DNA from: Paenibacillus sp. Soil750
GTDB lineage: Bacteria; Bacillota; Bacilli; Paenibacillales; NBRC-103111
DNA: 64,000 nt
Direction: 5' to 3'
Assembly (NCBI RefSeq): GCF_001428045.1
Contig: NZ_LMSD01000043.1
Span: 62,001 to 126,000 of the forward strand
In this document: positions 44,139 to 51,981 of the stretch, one piece after another
Layout: each line of letters opens with the position of its first letter
Numbering within the stretch: position 1 is the stretch's first letter
The notes under the pieces: generated by a model
The model's database searches: none
Told to the model about the DNA's origin: nothing
The model's input: only the letters and a program-made list of their open reading frames with translations
Made by a program: the position numbers and the translations under genes

Positions 44139-44166
44139 ACCCATCTATAGGCGAACGCATACTATA
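44139..44166 (+). promoter_or_regulatory. Candidate sigma-K promoter of spoVFA-spoVFB
   Basis: ACC (44139-44141), a 16-base spacer and CATACTATA (44158-44166) match the sigma-K pattern (AC at -35, CATAnnnTA at -10). Transcription would begin near 44173, about 32 bases before the spoVFA start. B. subtilis spoVFA is known to be sigma-K dependent in the mother cell, so position and function agree. Confidence 0.7.
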
Positions 44167-44204
44167 ACGTATCGAAACGGACCGAGGAAGGGGTGTAAGC
44201 AAGA

Positions 44205-45104
44205 ATGCTTACTGGGATTTCGGTTGCTATTATGGGGGGAGACGCCCGGCAACTTGAAGTAATTCAGAAATTTACTGAGCTAGACGCTACCGTTATTTTA
44301 CTCGGATTTGACAATCTCGGGAGGCAATTTCACGGTGTCACGAATGTGAAGTTAGATCCAGAATTGTTTGGGCATGTGGATGCACTTATATTGCCAGTTG
44401 TAGGTACGGATGAGACAGGACAAGTGGAATCTATTTTCTCAAGTGAAGAGATGATTTTGACAGATGAGCATATATCTTCATTGCCGAAACATGCGAAGGT
44501 ATATACAGGTATGGCGAAGAGCTATTTGAAGAAGCTCGTCTCGACACATGATATTGAGCTTGTAGAGTTATTAGATCGTGATGACATAGCCATTTATAAC
44601 TCGATTCCAACTGCAGAGGGTGCGCTTATGATGGCCATCCAGAACACCGATATTACAATTCATGGATCCGTTTGTATGGTTTTGGGTTTTGGTCGAACAG
44701 GGTTCACAATGGCCAAAACTTTGCAAGGATTAGGGGCAACCGTCAAGGTAGGCGTTAGGAAACCGGAGCATTATGCAAGGGCGTGGGAGATGGGTTTTCA
44801 GCCTTTTTATACGAAGGATCTGTACCCGGAAGTGGGGAATATTGACTTGCTTTTTAACACAATTCCGACTATGATAGTCACAGCGCAAGTTATTACCAAT
44901 ATCCCACATCGCGCGCTTATTATCGATTTAGCTTCAAAACCCGGCGGAACGGACTTTCGTTTTGCCGAGAAGAGAGGCATTAAAGCGATGCTAGCGCCCG
45001 GTTTACCTGGAATCGTCGCCCCCAAAACAGCTGGCCGTATTATGGCTAACACCTTAAGTCAGCTGATCGAGGAAGACTTCAAAGACAGGAGCGATGTGGA
45101 ATGA
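44205..45104 (+). CDS. spoVFA: Dipicolinate synthase subunit A
   Basis: SpoVFA (DpaA) with SpoVFB oxidises dihydrodipicolinate to dipicolinic acid, the spore-core chelator. The 299-residue protein has an N-terminal dinucleotide-like domain (GISVAIMGGDARQLEVIQKF) and a Rossmann domain with VLGFGRTGFTMAKTLQGLGA, and C-terminal LAPGLPGIVAPKTAGRI. The ATG at 44205 follows GAGGAAGGGG. The stop overlaps spoVFB by four bases. A sigma-K-like promoter lies just upstream. Confidence 0.96.
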   Translation: MLTGISVAIMGGDARQLEVIQKFTELDATVILLGFDNLGRQFHGVTNVKLDPELFGHVDALILPVVGTDETGQVESIFSSEEMILTDEHISSLPKHAKVYTGMAKSYLKKLVSTHDIELVELLDRDDIAIYNSIPTAEGALMMAIQNTDITIHGSVCMVLGFGRTGFTMAKTLQGLGATVKVGVRKPEHYARAWEMGFQPFYTKDLYPEVGNIDLLFNTIPTMIVTAQVITNIPHRALIIDLASKPGGTDFRFAEKRGIKAMLAPGLPGIVAPKTAGRIMANTLSQLIEEDFKDRSDVE

Positions 45105-45694
45105 ATTGGCAAGGGAAAACAGTCGGTTATGCATTAACCGGTTCTCACTGTACACTTGAAGAGGTCATGCCTCAAATTAAGAGATTTGTAGATGCGGGTG
45201 CTCGTGTCATTCCGATTGTATCGAATACAATTATGACGACTGACACACGTTTTGGTAAGTCTGCTGACTGGCAGCAAATGCTGAAAGATATTACGGGGAA
45301 TGAAATTATTTCGACTATTGTTGATGCAGAACCACTAGGTCCATCCAAGTTATTGGATGTGATGGTGATTGCTCCTTGTACGGGTAATACAACTAGTAAA
45401 CTAGCAAATGCGATGACAGAAAGCCCCGTTCTTATGGCAGCTAAAGCACAAATGAGAAACTTGAGACCGCTTGTTTTAGCGATTTCAACGAATGATGGTT
45501 TGGGTTTGAATGCAATGAATATTGCAAAACTTTTGATTACCAAGAATATTTACTTCGTGCCTTACGGTCAAGATGCACCAGGAGCCAAACCAAATTCGTT
45601 GGTGGCCCGAATGGACTTGATTATGGAAGCTTGTGAAGCTGCACTGGAAGGTAAACAATTGCAGCCCATGATTATTGAGAGATTTCAATACTAA
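45101..45694 (+). CDS. spoVFB: Dipicolinate synthase subunit B
   Basis: SpoVFB (DpaB) is the flavoprotein-like partner of SpoVFA. The 197-residue protein has GYALTGSHCTLEEVMPQI, VIAPCTGNTTSKLANAMTES, and the tail motif KNIYFVPYGQDAPGAKPNSL, as in the flavin-dependent decarboxylase fold. It starts inside the spoVFA stop. It is followed by asd, dapG and dapA, which make its substrate dihydrodipicolinate from aspartate. Confidence 0.96.
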   Translation: MNWQGKTVGYALTGSHCTLEEVMPQIKRFVDAGARVIPIVSNTIMTTDTRFGKSADWQQMLKDITGNEIISTIVDAEPLGPSKLLDVMVIAPCTGNTTSKLANAMTESPVLMAAKAQMRNLRPLVLAISTNDGLGLNAMNIAKLLITKNIYFVPYGQDAPGAKPNSLVARMDLIMEACEAALEGKQLQPMIIERFQY

Positions 45695-45730
45695 CGGATA
45701 GATGTCAACTTGAGGGGGAGAAACCAGCAT

Positions 45731-46771
45731 ATGTCCAACCAGAAGCTTTTCAATGTTGCAGTTGTAGGCGCTACAGGCGCTGTCGGCGAGCAAATCATCC
45801 GTCTACTAGAAGCACGGAATTTCCCCATCAAGGAATTGAAATTACTCTCTTCTGCTCGTTCTGCAGGTGTAAAGATTGCATTTAAAGGCCAAGAAGTAGT
45901 TGTGCAAGAAGCAACTCCTGATAGCTTTCAAGGTGTTGATCTTGCGCTCTTTAGTGCAGGAGGCGATGTCACGAAAGCATTAGCTCCGCATGCAGTAGAA
46001 GCGGGTGCGATTTGTATTGACAATACAAGTGCGTACCGTATGGATCCAGACACACCACTTGTTGTTCCTGAAGTGAATGTAGAGAAAATCAATGAACATA
46101 AAGGGATTATTGCAAACCCAAATTGTTCTACGATCCAAATGGTTGCAGCGCTTAAGCCGCTATATGACCGTTATGGAATTTCACGTATTATTGTTTCCAC
46201 GTACCAAGCTGTTTCAGGTGCAGGTGCTAAAGCCATTAATGAAATGCTTAGACAGTCCAAAGAAGTACTAGCAGGTAATGAGGCAAAACCAGATATTTTA
46301 CCAGTTGGCTCCTTACCAGTAAAGCATCAGATTGCTTTTAACGCTATTCCTCAAATTGATAAATTTCTAGATAATGGATTTACAAATGAAGAAATGAAAA
46401 TGATTCTTGAAACAAAGAAAATTATGGGCGATGAGTCCATTGAAGTCACTGCTACATGCGTGCGTATTCCAGTAGTTTACGGGCATTCTGAATCCGTGTA
46501 TGTAGAATTGAAAGAAGATTTCGACATGGAAGACGTGAGAACACTACTTGCAAATGCCCCTGGCATAGTACTCATTGACAATCCGGCAGAACAACAATAT
46601 CCACTTGCTACTGATGCTGCAGGTAAACTTGAAACTTTCGTTGGGCGTGTGCGCCGTGATTTAAGTAACCCTAAAGCGCTTAACATGTGGATTGTTTCAG
46701 ATAATTTGTTAAAAGGTGCTGCTTGGAATGCAGTGCAAATTGCTGAATATATTGCTATAGAGCAACAATAA
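45731..46771 (+). CDS. asd: Aspartate-semialdehyde dehydrogenase
   Basis: Asd reduces aspartyl phosphate to aspartate semialdehyde in the lysine, threonine, methionine and diaminopimelate pathways. The 346-residue protein has VAVVGATGAVGEQIIRLLE, the active-site cysteine in NPNCSTIQMV, and a catalytic His motif near VTATCVRIPV. GAGGGGGAG fits ATG 45731; an in-frame start at 45710 lies before that site. It is the first of the asd-dapG-dapA run. Confidence 0.97.
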   Translation: MSNQKLFNVAVVGATGAVGEQIIRLLEARNFPIKELKLLSSARSAGVKIAFKGQEVVVQEATPDSFQGVDLALFSAGGDVTKALAPHAVEAGAICIDNTSAYRMDPDTPLVVPEVNVEKINEHKGIIANPNCSTIQMVAALKPLYDRYGISRIIVSTYQAVSGAGAKAINEMLRQSKEVLAGNEAKPDILPVGSLPVKHQIAFNAIPQIDKFLDNGFTNEEMKMILETKKIMGDESIEVTATCVRIPVVYGHSESVYVELKEDFDMEDVRTLLANAPGIVLIDNPAEQQYPLATDAAGKLETFVGRVRRDLSNPKALNMWIVSDNLLKGAAWNAVQIAEYIAIEQQ

Positions 46772-46813
46772 TCAGCAAACTGCTTATTTGAGCAGTGAAA
46801 ATGGGGGAAACTC

Positions 46814-48031
46814 ATGCGAATTCTTGTCCAGAAATTCGGAGGTACTTCACTTTCTACCGCACAAGCTAGAGAACACGTTATAGGACATATTCAAGACGCA
46901 CTAATTCAACATTATAAACTTGTTGTTGTTGTTTCTGCGATGGGAAGAAAAGGGGAACCCTATGCGACTGACACGCTCCTTGACCTCGTTCGAAAGAATG
47001 GGGAGGGACTGCCAGCACGGGAACTCGATATGTTAATGGGATGCGGAGAATTAATATCTGCAGTACTATTGTGTAGTTTATTGAACAAAACAGGAATTCG
47101 ATCCACGGTTTTGACGGGTGGGCAAGCTGGTCTGATCACGAATGAGAATCATGGTAATGCTCAGATCATAGCGATGAAGCCTAATCGGATTCTTGAATTG
47201 TTAGAGCAAGACCAGGTTGTCATTGTCACTGGGTTTCAAGGGAAAACAAGCAATGATGAGTTGACTACATTAGGCCGCGGGGGCAGTGACACATCAGCTA
47301 CAGCACTTGGTGCCGCACTCAAAGCAGAAATTGTGGATATCTTCACAGATGTTAATGGTATTTTGACAGCGGATCCAAGAATCGTTGAAGATGCTAAACC
47401 GTTACAACGCGTGAGCTTCAGTGAGATTTGTAATATGGCACACAATGGTGCCAAAGTGATTCATCCACGAGCTGTAGAAGTTGCTATGCAAGCGAACATT
47501 CCGATTCGTGTGAGATCAACCTTCACCAAGGAAGAAGGAACGCTAGTCACAGCTTCTGACAACACCTCGACAGATATTAACCATGTTAAAGATCGCTTTG
47601 TTACGGGGATTGCACACTTCACGAATATTACACAGATCCAGGTCGCTGCCGTTGATGGCGAATTTGATCTTCAACTTCGTGTATTCAAAACGATGGCTCA
47701 GCATCAGATTAGTGTTGATTTTATTAATGTGAACCCTTCAGGCGTTGTATATACGGTCTTTGATCATGAAGCTGAACGTGCAGTTCAATTACTTAAGGCA
47801 CAGGGTTACGAGCCCAAGTTTACGAGCGGCTGCGCGAAGGTGTCCGTGATTGGTGGCGGAATGAATGGTGTACCTGGTATTATGGCGCATATTGTTGAAG
47901 CATTAACTGTGGAAGATATCCGAATTCTGCAATCAGCAGATTCGAACACGACCATTTGGGTGCTTGTCCAAGGTGTTGACATGATCAAGTCTGTGCGTGC
48001 ACTTCATCGAAAATTCAATTTATTTAAATAA
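46814..48031 (+). CDS. dapG: Aspartokinase I DapG
   Basis: This 405-residue aspartate kinase phosphorylates aspartate for diaminopimelate and dipicolinate synthesis. It has VQKFGGTSLS, the block TTLGRGGSDTSATALGAAL, FTDVNGILTADPR, and two C-terminal ACT domains. B. subtilis DapG at this locus is the diaminopimelate-sensitive isozyme and is tied to spore formation; that regulation is expected here but not shown. The ATG follows GGGGGAAAC. Confidence 0.96.
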   Translation: MRILVQKFGGTSLSTAQAREHVIGHIQDALIQHYKLVVVVSAMGRKGEPYATDTLLDLVRKNGEGLPARELDMLMGCGELISAVLLCSLLNKTGIRSTVLTGGQAGLITNENHGNAQIIAMKPNRILELLEQDQVVIVTGFQGKTSNDELTTLGRGGSDTSATALGAALKAEIVDIFTDVNGILTADPRIVEDAKPLQRVSFSEICNMAHNGAKVIHPRAVEVAMQANIPIRVRSTFTKEEGTLVTASDNTSTDINHVKDRFVTGIAHFTNITQIQVAAVDGEFDLQLRVFKTMAQHQISVDFINVNPSGVVYTVFDHEAERAVQLLKAQGYEPKFTSGCAKVSVIGGGMNGVPGIMAHIVEALTVEDIRILQSADSNTTIWVLVQGVDMIKSVRALHRKFNLFK

Positions 48032-48057
48032 ATCAAGAAAGTCAGGAGGCGTACCAA

Positions 48058-48921
48058 GTGAGTTTTGGAAGAGTAGTCACAGCAATGGTTACTCCATTTG
48101 ATGATCAGTTGCAAGTGAACTGGGATCAAGTAGAGCCATTAATTAATTATTTAATTGAAGAACAACATTCGGATAGCCTTGTGATTTGTGGGACGACAGG
48201 GGAGTCGCCAACGTTATCAGAAGATGAAAAGTTGCGACTTATTGAACTTTCCGTTCGTGTAGCGGCTGGGCGTTGCAAAATCATCGCAGGTACTGGAAGC
48301 AACGACACTAATCATACAATTGCTTTTTCGCGCAAAGTAGAAAAGATTGGCGTGGATGCTTTACTTCTTGTTGCTCCTTATTACAACCGTCCTTCACAGG
48401 AGGGGGTGTATCAACATTTCAAAGCAATAGCAGAGGCTGTTAATACACCTGTCGTGCTTTATAATGTACCTGGCCGTACAGGAGTGAACCTGGATGCGGA
48501 TACAACGATTCGTCTTTCCCAAATACCGAATATCGTGGCGACCAAAGATTGCTCGAATACGGATCAAATGACACGTATACTTACACATGCTGCCCCTAAT
48601 TTCCTCGTATATAGCGGAGATGATAGTAATACTTTGCCTTCTTTAGCTATTGGCTGTGAAGGGATTATCAGCGTAGCGAGTCATGTGATTGGAAAAGAAA
48701 TGCAAACTATGATAAAGTATTATCTAGAAGGCAACATTCAGCAAGCTGCTGAGCTTCATCGTAAGCTTCATCCTGTATTCACTGGCATCTTTTGTGCACC
48801 GAGCCCTGCGCCAATTAAGCATGCTTTGGCACTTAAGGGGATTGAAACAGGCGGCGTTCGACTTCCGTTAGTTCGTGTATCCGAGCAAGAAGGTCAATTC
48901 ATTCAATCACTTTTTGTATGA
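48058..48921 (+). CDS. dapA: 4-hydroxy-tetrahydrodipicolinate synthase
   Basis: DapA condenses pyruvate with aspartate semialdehyde. The 287-residue TIM-barrel protein has CGTTGESPTLSEDEK, the Tyr motif VVLYNVPGRTGVN, and the Schiff-base lysine in IVATKDCSN. The GTG start at 48058 follows AGGAGGCG. Its product is reduced by DapB or oxidised by SpoVF, linking it with the upstream genes. A terminator follows. Confidence 0.97.
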   Translation: MSFGRVVTAMVTPFDDQLQVNWDQVEPLINYLIEEQHSDSLVICGTTGESPTLSEDEKLRLIELSVRVAAGRCKIIAGTGSNDTNHTIAFSRKVEKIGVDALLLVAPYYNRPSQEGVYQHFKAIAEAVNTPVVLYNVPGRTGVNLDADTTIRLSQIPNIVATKDCSNTDQMTRILTHAAPNFLVYSGDDSNTLPSLAIGCEGIISVASHVIGKEMQTMIKYYLEGNIQQAAELHRKLHPVFTGIFCAPSPAPIKHALALKGIETGGVRLPLVRVSEQEGQFIQSLFV

Positions 48922-48933
48922 TCATGCCTAATG

Positions 48934-48967
48934 AATCGGTGCTTCCGGCATCGGTTTTCTTTTTTTG
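48934..48967 (+). terminator. Intrinsic terminator after dapA
   Basis: AATCGGTGC (48934-48942) pairs with GCATCGGTT (48948-48956, two G-U pairs) around TTCCG, followed by a run rich in T. It lies 12 bp after the dapA stop. Confidence 0.8.
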
Positions 48968-48994
48968 GGAAATCTAAACGTATTCAGTATTAAC

Positions 48995-49024
48995 TTGTAT
49001 TTGCTGTTTTTTTTCATGTATAAT
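48995..49024 (+). promoter_or_regulatory. sigma-A-type promoter of the RNase J gene
   Basis: TTGTAT (48995-49000), an 18-base spacer and TATAAT (49019-49024). Transcription would start near 49031, about 60 bases before the likely TTG start. Confidence 0.75.
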
Positions 49025-49092
49025 GGTTGCAAGTGACTAGTTCGGTTTTTTCATTTAAAATTCGTCGTCCAATCTATGAAGGAGGTATATTC

Positions 49093-50769
49093 TTGTCCAA
49101 AAAAAATATTGATAAACTTTTGATCTTCGCTCTTGGCGGCGTGGGCGAAATCGGAAAAAATATGTATTGCGTTCAGTATGCGAACGATATTATTGTCATT
49201 GACAGTGGTTTGAAATTTCCTGAGGAGGACATGCTCGGAATCGACATTGTCATCCCAGATATCGGGTACTTAACAGAGAATCGGGATAAAGTACGCGGCA
49301 TCATTATCACTCACGGCCATGAGGATCACATTGGTGGCTTACCTTACGTGCTTAAACATCTTAATGTTCCCCTCTATGCTACGAAGTTAACGATGGGACT
49401 TATTGAAGCTAAGCTGAAGGAAGCAAACTTGCTCGGAACGACGAATCGAATTCTAATCAATTCGGAATCAGTTCTTCCCCTAGGCGTTCTTACGGCAACA
49501 TTCTTCAAAACCAATCATAGTATTCCGGATTCTGTGGGTGTTGCACTTGATACGCCAGAAGGTGTTGTTGTTCATACGGGAGATTTTAAGTTTGATCAGA
49601 CTCCAGTTAATGAGCAATATGCAGATTTGCATCGTATGGCTGAGATCGGAAAGAAAGGCGTTCTTGCCTTGCTTTCAGACAGTACGAATGCAGAACGTCC
49701 TGGCTACACGGGCTCTGAGCGCGGCGTAGGGATTGAGATTGAAGAGGTGTTTCGTAAAGCGAAGCAAAGAGTTGTCATTGCGACATTTGCATCAAATATT
49801 CACCGTGTTCAACAGGTGTTTGATGCAGCTGCAGCAACGAATCGCAAAGTGACAGTAATTGGTCGCAGTATGGTCAACGTGGTTTCGATCGCTAGCGAAT
49901 TAGGCTACTTGCATATTCCAGATGGCATGTTGATTGAGCCAGAGGAAGTTAATAAGCTTGCAGCTGATCGTGTAGTTATCCTTTCAACGGGTAGCCAAGG
50001 CGAACCGATGTCTGCTCTGACAAGAATGGCACGTTCAACCCATCGTAAAATTGATATTTTACCAGGGGATACGGTTATTATTGCGGCAACTCCGATTCCA
50101 GGAAATGAGCGTTACGTTGGCAGAACGGTTGATGAGCTTATGCGCATCGGTGCACACGTGATTTATGGACCAGGATCTGTAACTGGTGTTCACGTTTCAG
50201 GTCACGGTAGTCAGGAAGAATTAAAGTTAATGCTTAACCTGATGAAGCCTAAATACTTTATTCCAATTCATGGCGAATATCGCATGCTGCGTCAACACGC
50301 TATCCTTGCCGAAACTGTCGGCATTCCTAAAGAAGACATTTTCATGTGCGATATTGGTGATACGGTAGAAATTCAAAATGGGGCTGCACGCAAAGGATCG
50401 AAAGTTCAAAGCGGCAACATCCTAATTGATGGACTAGGTGTAGGGGATGTAGGCAATATCGTATTGCGTGACCGTAAATTACTGTCGCAAGATGGAATTC
50501 TTGTTGTCGTGGTTACACTTAGTAAGCAAGATGGCAAAATTTTGTCTGGCCCAGATATTATTTCACGTGGATTTGTTTATGTTCGTGAATCCGAAGGACT
50601 TCTTGAAGAAGCCAATCGAATCGTAACAAATACGTTAACTAAACTTATGAATGAAAATGTAAATGAATGGGCATCTTTAAAAACAAATGTGAAAGATGTT
50701 CTCGGACGCTTTTTATATGAACAAACCAGAAGAAGACCAATGATTCTTCCTATCATTATGGAAGTTTAG
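49093..50769 (+). CDS. rnjB: Ribonuclease J (RnjB position)
   Basis: RNase J is a metallo-beta-lactamase/beta-CASP RNase with 5'-3' exo- and endonuclease activity. The 558-residue product has HGHEDH (residues 74-79) in ITHGHEDHIGGLPYV, HTGDFKFDQTP, the beta-CASP block VIATFASNIHRVQQV, and the third motif IPIHGEYRML. A strong AAGGAGGT precedes TTG 49093. Downstream of dapA is the place of rnjB in B. subtilis; the J1/J2 distinction rests on synteny only. Confidence 0.95.
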   Translation: MSKKNIDKLLIFALGGVGEIGKNMYCVQYANDIIVIDSGLKFPEEDMLGIDIVIPDIGYLTENRDKVRGIIITHGHEDHIGGLPYVLKHLNVPLYATKLTMGLIEAKLKEANLLGTTNRILINSESVLPLGVLTATFFKTNHSIPDSVGVALDTPEGVVVHTGDFKFDQTPVNEQYADLHRMAEIGKKGVLALLSDSTNAERPGYTGSERGVGIEIEEVFRKAKQRVVIATFASNIHRVQQVFDAAAATNRKVTVIGRSMVNVVSIASELGYLHIPDGMLIEPEEVNKLAADRVVILSTGSQGEPMSALTRMARSTHRKIDILPGDTVIIAATPIPGNERYVGRTVDELMRIGAHVIYGPGSVTGVHVSGHGSQEELKLMLNLMKPKYFIPIHGEYRMLRQHAILAETVGIPKEDIFMCDIGDTVEIQNGAARKGSKVQSGNILIDGLGVGDVGNIVLRDRKLLSQDGILVVVVTLSKQDGKILSGPDIISRGFVYVRESEGLLEEANRIVTNTLTKLMNENVNEWASLKTNVKDVLGRFLYEQTRRRPMILPIIMEV

Positions 50770-50804
50770 GTACTCGAACAAGTCACTTGAGCCTATGCAA
50801 ATAG

Positions 50805-50836
50805 TAAAGCTCTCTCCAATTGGAGGGAGCTTTTTC
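50805..50836 (+). terminator. Terminator after RNase J gene
   Basis: AAAGCTCTCTCC pairs with GGAGGGAGCTTT (one G-U pair) around an AATT loop, followed by TTC. It ends 36-67 bp after the stop and lies upstream of tepA. Confidence 0.85.
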
Positions 50837-50941
50837 TTGTTGTTGCAAAGTGAAGTATGCATGAAAGTATACAAGTTTATTCATACTATGGGAGATCTTG
50901 AACGACTTATCTTTGTAGTTAATTTGAAAGGGGATTATGAA

Positions 50942-51682
50942 GTGGCATCAGTACCAGGCTCGAAAGAACAGGAACAAGAACCGGTAACAGAGGAAGTCAA
51001 GAAAAATGCGGTTCTCGAAAATATCCAACAATTAGGACAAACGAACACGGTTTCTGGTGAATCCAATATTTTTTGTCTAACGATAATAGGACAGATAGAG
51101 GGACATATTGTGCTCCCACCTCAGAATAAAACGACCAAGTATGAACATCTGATTCCTCAACTTGTAGCCGCTGAGCAGAATTCCAAAATTGAAGGTGTCA
51201 TGATCATATTAAACACTGTAGGCGGCGATGTGGAGGCTGGTTTAGCAATTGCTGAAATGGTCGCGACGTTATCGAAACCAACGATTGCATTAGTCTTGGG
51301 TGGAGGACATAGTATAGGCGTTCCAATCGCCGTATCTGCTGACTATTCGATCATCGCAGAAACAGCGACCATGACGATTCATCCGATTCGAATGAATGGT
51401 TTGGTGATCGGAGTGCCGCAAACCTTTGAATATTTAGATAAGATGCAAGAGCGTGTTGTAAGGTTCGTAACGAAGCATTCTAACGTAACGGAAGAGAAGT
51501 TTAAAGAGCTGATGTTTAAGACGGGTGAACTTACGAGAGATATCGGTACAACGGTAATTGGTATTGATGCGGTAAAATATGGATTAATCAATCAAGTAGG
51601 TGGCATCGGAGATGCCATTCGTGAGCTGAACAGCCGGATTGAAGCGAAGAAAGTGGCGAACTCTGGGGGGATTGTTCAGTGA
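50942..51682 (+). CDS. tepA: ClpP-like translocation-enhancing protein TepA
   Basis: TepA (YmfB) is a ClpP-fold serine protease of B. subtilis that affects protein export and spore outgrowth. The 246-residue product has CLTIIGQIEGHIVLPPQNKT, VMIILNTVGGDVEAGLAIAE, and the nucleophile region LGGGHSIGVPIAVSADYS. I chose GTG 50942, eight bases after GAAAGGGG; upstream in-frame starts would add a poorly matching extension that overlaps the terminator at 50805. Its stop overlaps the next gene's start. Confidence 0.94.
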   Translation: MASVPGSKEQEQEPVTEEVKKNAVLENIQQLGQTNTVSGESNIFCLTIIGQIEGHIVLPPQNKTTKYEHLIPQLVAAEQNSKIEGVMIILNTVGGDVEAGLAIAEMVATLSKPTIALVLGGGHSIGVPIAVSADYSIIAETATMTIHPIRMNGLVIGVPQTFEYLDKMQERVVRFVTKHSNVTEEKFKELMFKTGELTRDIGTTVIGIDAVKYGLINQVGGIGDAIRELNSRIEAKKVANSGGIVQ

Positions 51683-51918
51683 TCCATTATTCCGTGATTC
51701 CGATGGAGGTTATATTTGAAGGATTCGATGCATTTAGCCCACAATACTTAGATATAGAAGTAGACGGTTTTATGATGCAAATTGAGCCGTTAAGTGGCTA
51801 TCAAGCACGTATTGTAAGGTTGTATAGCTGTAATCCACAAGATTATTTAAATGAACACTTCACGCCTGGCAGCATCATTTCCTACCAACCTCAGCTGGCG
51901 GTCAATTCAGCTCGTTAG
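51679..51918 (+). CDS. ylzJ: YlzJ-like protein
   Basis: This 79-residue protein matches the small YlzJ-like family, found between tepA and spoIIIE in B. subtilis. It reads MIHYSVIPMEVIFEGFDAFS at the start and later MQIEPLSGYQARIVRLYSC, a mostly beta, soluble-looking fold without a membrane segment. The GTG start overlaps the tepA stop. The function is not known to me. Confidence 0.88.
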   Translation: MIHYSVIPMEVIFEGFDAFSPQYLDIEVDGFMMQIEPLSGYQARIVRLYSCNPQDYLNEHFTPGSIISYQPQLAVNSAR

Positions 51919-51951
51919 GTCTTGTTCCCGTATCATCCCTCGAGTCAAATA

Positions 51952-51960
51952 TGGTATAAT
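51952..51960 (+). promoter_or_regulatory. Extended -10 promoter of spoIIIE
   Basis: TGGTATAAT (51952-51960) is an extended -10 element in the short gap between ylzJ and spoIIIE. No good -35 hexamer is seen 16-18 bases upstream. Transcription would start near 51967, leaving a very short leader before the TTG start at 51982. Confidence 0.55.
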
Positions 51961-51981
51961 GTGGACTTGGGGGTGACAATC

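Noticed and set aside
50843..50890. Promoter-like elements upstream of tepA (TTGCAA...TATACA and CATACTAT)
   Set aside because: The first has a 19-base spacer and the second has no suitable -35 for sigma-K or sigma-E, so neither is convincing.
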